This document shows positions 61,427-64,000 of a DNA stretch of 64,000 nucleotides, piece after piece. The stretch spans positions 1 to 64,000 of the forward strand of contig NZ_QSLN01000002.1 in assembly GCF_003368535.1 (NCBI RefSeq), given 5' to 3'. Position numbers and translations under genes: made by a program. The notes beneath the pieces are model-generated. The model saw only the letters and a list, made by a program, of their open reading frames with translations. It did not search any database and was not told the origin of the DNA. Numbering within the stretch: position 1 is the first letter of the stretch; every line of letters starts with the position of its first letter. Source of the stretch: Ammonifex thiophilus (GTDB lineage: Bacteria > Bacillota > Desulfotomaculia > Desulfotomaculales > Ammonificaceae).

Positions 61427-63328
61427 CTAACCCACCCTGAAAGCCTTGCCCGTGAGGAAGTGCAGGCGCGCTGCCGAAATTAGTGCCTGGCGCAAGGCAC
61501 TCTGATCCCGGGGGCTCAAATGACGGGGATTCACGTAGTTAGAAAAGGCCTTACCTTGCGCTCGCCTTTCTAAATAGAGCCTGAGCCTCAGAGTCAGGAC
61601 CGCGTCGTAGGCCCGCCGGAACTCTTCGGCGTCCTCCGCCGAGAAAACCCCCCGCTCCGCCAAAGCCTCCAGTCGGGCGAAGGTAGAGGTCTCCTCGATT
61701 TTTTCCCGTAAGGCAAAAAGACGGACACAGTCCACGAAGTGAATGAGCACCCCGCGCTTGAGATCGAGCTCGTGTTTGTGCGGGCCCGCCCTCTCGGTGA
61801 CCACCTGCCGGAAGGGGCCCAGGGGTAAGCGTTTGTTAAGCGCGTCCTGAGCCAAGAGCACCAGCACCCCCGGTTGCGCTTCCAGGCCCTTAAAAACCGC
61901 TTCCCTTAAGGCAGCAGCTAGCTCGAAGCGGCCATAGACCGGGCGGAAGTCAAAGAAGATAGTCATCTTGCGTACCCAGTCCCCTGTGGGATGCCGCAGC
62001 CAGTCCCACAAGTTTTCCCGCCATTCCTTCAAAGAGCGGCACCACAGGGGATTACTGGCCATGACCTCCCCGGGGCAGAAGGAGAAACCCAGCTCCGCCA
62101 GATACTCCGTCACTTTTCTCCCTAAGGCCAGGAAGTAGGACTGAAAGCGTTCCTCCTCTCCAGAAGGGGGGTCGGCGTAAATCAGGGCGTTGTCCTGATC
62201 GGTGGGATAAAGCTGTTCCCTCCTTCCCCCGCTCCCCATGGTGAGCCAGCAGTAGCTGGCCGGCGGCTTCCCCCATCCCTCCCGCTGCAACTCCGCTTCC
62301 GCAAAGGAAAGAAGGCGAGCGGTCAGGCGGTCGTAGAGCTCTGCCACCAGCGGCCCGATTTCCGCCGCCGTAGCCCGGCCTTGCACCAGCCCCACCAGTA
62401 CCCTCTCTATCTGCGGCATTACTTCCTGCAAAGCTTTGGGAGTGGAGGCCCGCTCTATCTGGGCTACGGCGCTCACCGCGTCCAGGTTCTGGCTGCGCAA
62501 AAGATCGGAAAGGGTGACGACCCCGCAAACCCGGTCTTTCTCCGCCACGACCACATGCTTGGCCTGCCGCTGCACCATACCCAGCAAAGCCTCCCGAGTG
62601 AGTGTTCCAGGAGAAAGAACCAGCAGATCCTGTCGCATCACTTCCCGCACGGTGACGCTGTCCGGGCTGAACTTCGGGGTGGTCATGGCTTTAACCAGCT
62701 CCTTTTCCGTGACCAGACCCAGTGGGCGTCCGGCAGGATCGACCACCACCACCGAGCTTATCCCGTAGCGGGTGAGCTTGTCGGCCACCGTGCTCAAGGT
62801 GCACTCGGGAGTACAGGTGTGGACAGGCGTGCTCATGATCTCGTAAAGGCGGCGGCGCAAAGGCCGCTCCTCCACCCGGCTGGCGTAGCGCTCCCTTATA
62901 ACCTCCGCCCACAGCTGCCTTATCCGGTCGGCCAGCAAAGCAGAAAGAGAGAGGGCGAAAGCCGGCTCCTCGCGCATGAGGCTCTCGCAGAGCCCCCGGG
63001 AGAGCAGACAGCAGGTGGTCTCCTCCGCAGCCCGGCTGGAAGCAGGGTAGGTCCCGTCGGTGAAGAAAACGGTCTCGCCGAAAAACTCGGCCGGGGAGCG
63101 CAAGCTCACCACCTGCTCCTTCCCTTCTGCCGTAGGCACCACTAACTCCACCAGCCCGGCCACCACGAAAAAGAGGAAGCCCCGGGAAGGCTCCCCCCAC
63201 CGAAAGATGTAGCTTCCCGGGGGATAGACTTCATAGCGCAGCTCTTTCTTGCACCTCTCCCACCCCTTCTCGGAAAGGACCGAGAAGGGAGGAAGCTCGC
63301 GGCAAAGCTCTTCGCGAGCGCACCCCAT
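61427..63328 (-). CDS. cNMP-binding / CBS / DUF294 nucleotidyltransferase regulator
   Basis: A 633-residue multi-domain signalling protein. A cyclic-nucleotide-binding-like domain covers 15-130 (YPPGSYIFRWGEPSRGFLFFVV). A CBS pair follows at 165-290 (IMSTPVHTCTPECTLSTVADKL and VREVMRQDLLVLSPGTLTRE). Next is a DUF294 nucleotidyltransferase domain near 360-410 with MGSGGRREQLYPTDQDNALI, where G-S-G-G-R-R and D-x-D supply the metal site, and then the DUF294 C-terminal domain. Proteins of this layout are thought to signal from adenine nucleotides to metabolism and are often next to ActP-type permeases. Confidence 0.9.
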   Translation of the reverse strand: MGCAREELCRELPPFSVLSEKGWERCKKELRYEVYPPGSYIFRWGEPSRGFLFFVVAGLVELVVPTAEGKEQVVSLRSPAEFFGETVFFTDGTYPASSRAAEETTCCLLSRGLCESLMREEPAFALSLSALLADRIRQLWAEVIRERYASRVEERPLRRRLYEIMSTPVHTCTPECTLSTVADKLTRYGISSVVVVDPAGRPLGLVTEKELVKAMTTPKFSPDSVTVREVMRQDLLVLSPGTLTREALLGMVQRQAKHVVVAEKDRVCGVVTLSDLLRSQNLDAVSAVAQIERASTPKALQEVMPQIERVLVGLVQGRATAAEIGPLVAELYDRLTARLLSFAEAELQREGWGKPPASYCWLTMGSGGRREQLYPTDQDNALIYADPPSGEEERFQSYFLALGRKVTEYLAELGFSFCPGEVMASNPLWCRSLKEWRENLWDWLRHPTGDWVRKMTIFFDFRPVYGRFELAAALREAVFKGLEAQPGVLVLLAQDALNKRLPLGPFRQVVTERAGPHKHELDLKRGVLIHFVDCVRLFALREKIEETSTFARLEALAERGVFSAEDAEEFRRAYDAVLTLRLRLYLERRAQGKAFSNYVNPRHLSPRDQSALRQALISAARLHFLTGKAFRVG

Positions 63329-64000
63329 TTACTCGGCCCCCACCGCCAGATAAGAGCGCACCTTCTGAGCTTCAAACTTGGCCTGAGCTTCCTTATCCGG
63401 GCAGAGGAACGAGCCCAGGATGGCCACGACAAACCCTATGGGCATGGAAACCAGAGCCGGATTCTTCAAGGGAAAGATGGGAGCGCTGTGTTTCAGCACA
63501 TCCACCCAGACGGTGGGGCTCAGGAAAATCAGGGTAGCCGCCGTCAGAGCCCCCACCACAATGGCCGCCGTAGCCCCTACTGTGCTGAGCCGCCGCCATA
63601 CGATGGAGAGGAAAAGCGCCGGGAAGTTGGCGCTGCAGGCGATGGCAAAGGCCAAACCTACCATGAAAGCCACGTTCTGCCCTTTGAAGACAATGCCTAA
63701 GAAAATGGCCACCAGCCCCATGATCAGGGTAGCCACGCGAGCCACCCTGACCTGTTCGGCTTCCGTAGCCCGGCCGCCCTTGACCACGTTGACGTAGATG
63801 TCGTGCGAGAGGGCCGAAGCCCCAGCTAGCGTGAGCCCTGCCACCACCGCCAAGATGGTAGCGAAGGCTACCGCGGCTAGAAAGCCCAGGAAGGGAGTGC
63901 CGCCCAAGAGCTCAGCCAGCAAGGGAGCAGCCATATTCCCCCCCTTATCAACCTGAGTGATGATTTGCTTGCCCACCAGGGCTGCCGCCAGCAAGCCGCC
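63329..64000 (-). CDS. Sodium:solute symporter, probable acetate permease (C-terminal part, cut by window edge)
   Basis: The last 224 codons of an SSS-family symporter; the gene continues past the right edge and is in frame at 64000. The sequence GKQIITQVDKGGNMAAPLLAELLGG and FLAAVAFATILAVVAGLTLAGASALSHDIY is typical of the ActP (acetate/glycolate) group. Four or five further helices and a short polar tail follow. It is directly adjacent to the DUF294 regulator (no gap), which supports an acetate uptake role. Confidence 0.9.
   Translation of the reverse strand, partial: GGLLAAALVGKQIITQVDKGGNMAAPLLAELLGGTPFLGFLAAVAFATILAVVAGLTLAGASALSHDIYVNVVKGGRATEAEQVRVARVATLIMGLVAIFLGIVFKGQNVAFMVGLAFAIACSANFPALFLSIVWRRLSTVGATAAIVVGALTAATLIFLSPTVWVDVLKHSAPIFPLKNPALVSMPIGFVVAILGSFLCPDKEAQAKFEAQKVRSYLAVGAE

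Overview
The window looks like chromosome of a GC-rich, anaerobic, probably thermophilic Gram-positive bacterium of the Moorella/Ammonifex kind. This is inferred from gene content: hydrogenase modules, cobalamin-era anaerobe neighbours such as DUF3842, ECF sigma/anti-sigma and stalk-type copper-amine-oxidase-N proteins, many GTG/TTG starts behind strong Shine-Dalgarno sites, and a sigma-H-like promoter. No rRNA or marker gene is present to name a species. Nearly all genes lie on the minus strand.

Layout. 1-4.3 kb: the N-terminal part of a probable [FeFe] hydrogenase, an unusual MvhD/NuoF-C fusion, DUF3842, and a NiFe hydrogenase large subunit with no small subunit beside it. 4.3-12 kb: an MFS carrier, DUF502, PolX, a metallo-beta-lactamase-fold protein, an RMD1-like protein, a half-length MFS, acylphosphatase and YkgJ. 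12-16 kb: phenylacetate-CoA ligase, a TauE/SafE exporter with small membrane proteins, and a universal stress protein. 16-30 kb: leuS, tRNA-Ala, ribosomal protein L25, a glycogen debranching enzyme/ROK kinase/HAD group, and the nucleotide excision repair genes uvrB-uvrA-uvrC.

30.2-33.2 kb is the main accessory island. An apparently intact IscB (RuvC+HNH nuclease) sits behind a long structured HEARO/omega-RNA region and is followed by a frameshifted TnpB. Together they interrupt a MNT-type nucleotidyltransferase gene. A second HEARO-like copy without iscB lies at 56.3 kb. No TnpA is visible.

33.8-41.8 kb holds a complete arginine operon, argC-J-B-D-F-G-H, behind a promoter that contains a perfect ARG box. 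44.4-46.7 kb is a biotin operon under a BirA-type operator; its bioF has lost the whole catalytic middle, while bioD and bioB are intact. 46.7-56 kb carries envelope and signalling genes: two copper-amine-oxidase-N proteins, HtpX-like protease, LemA, an ECF sigma/anti-sigma pair, a BNR-type lipoprotein gene broken by an in-frame TGA, a CPBP protease and YdcF. 56.6-64 kb holds a bifunctional nuclease, UppP, and an acetate module: an SSS-type permease, a cNMP/CBS/DUF294 regulator, a DnaQ-like exonuclease, an FlK-like thioesterase and acetyl-CoA synthetase.
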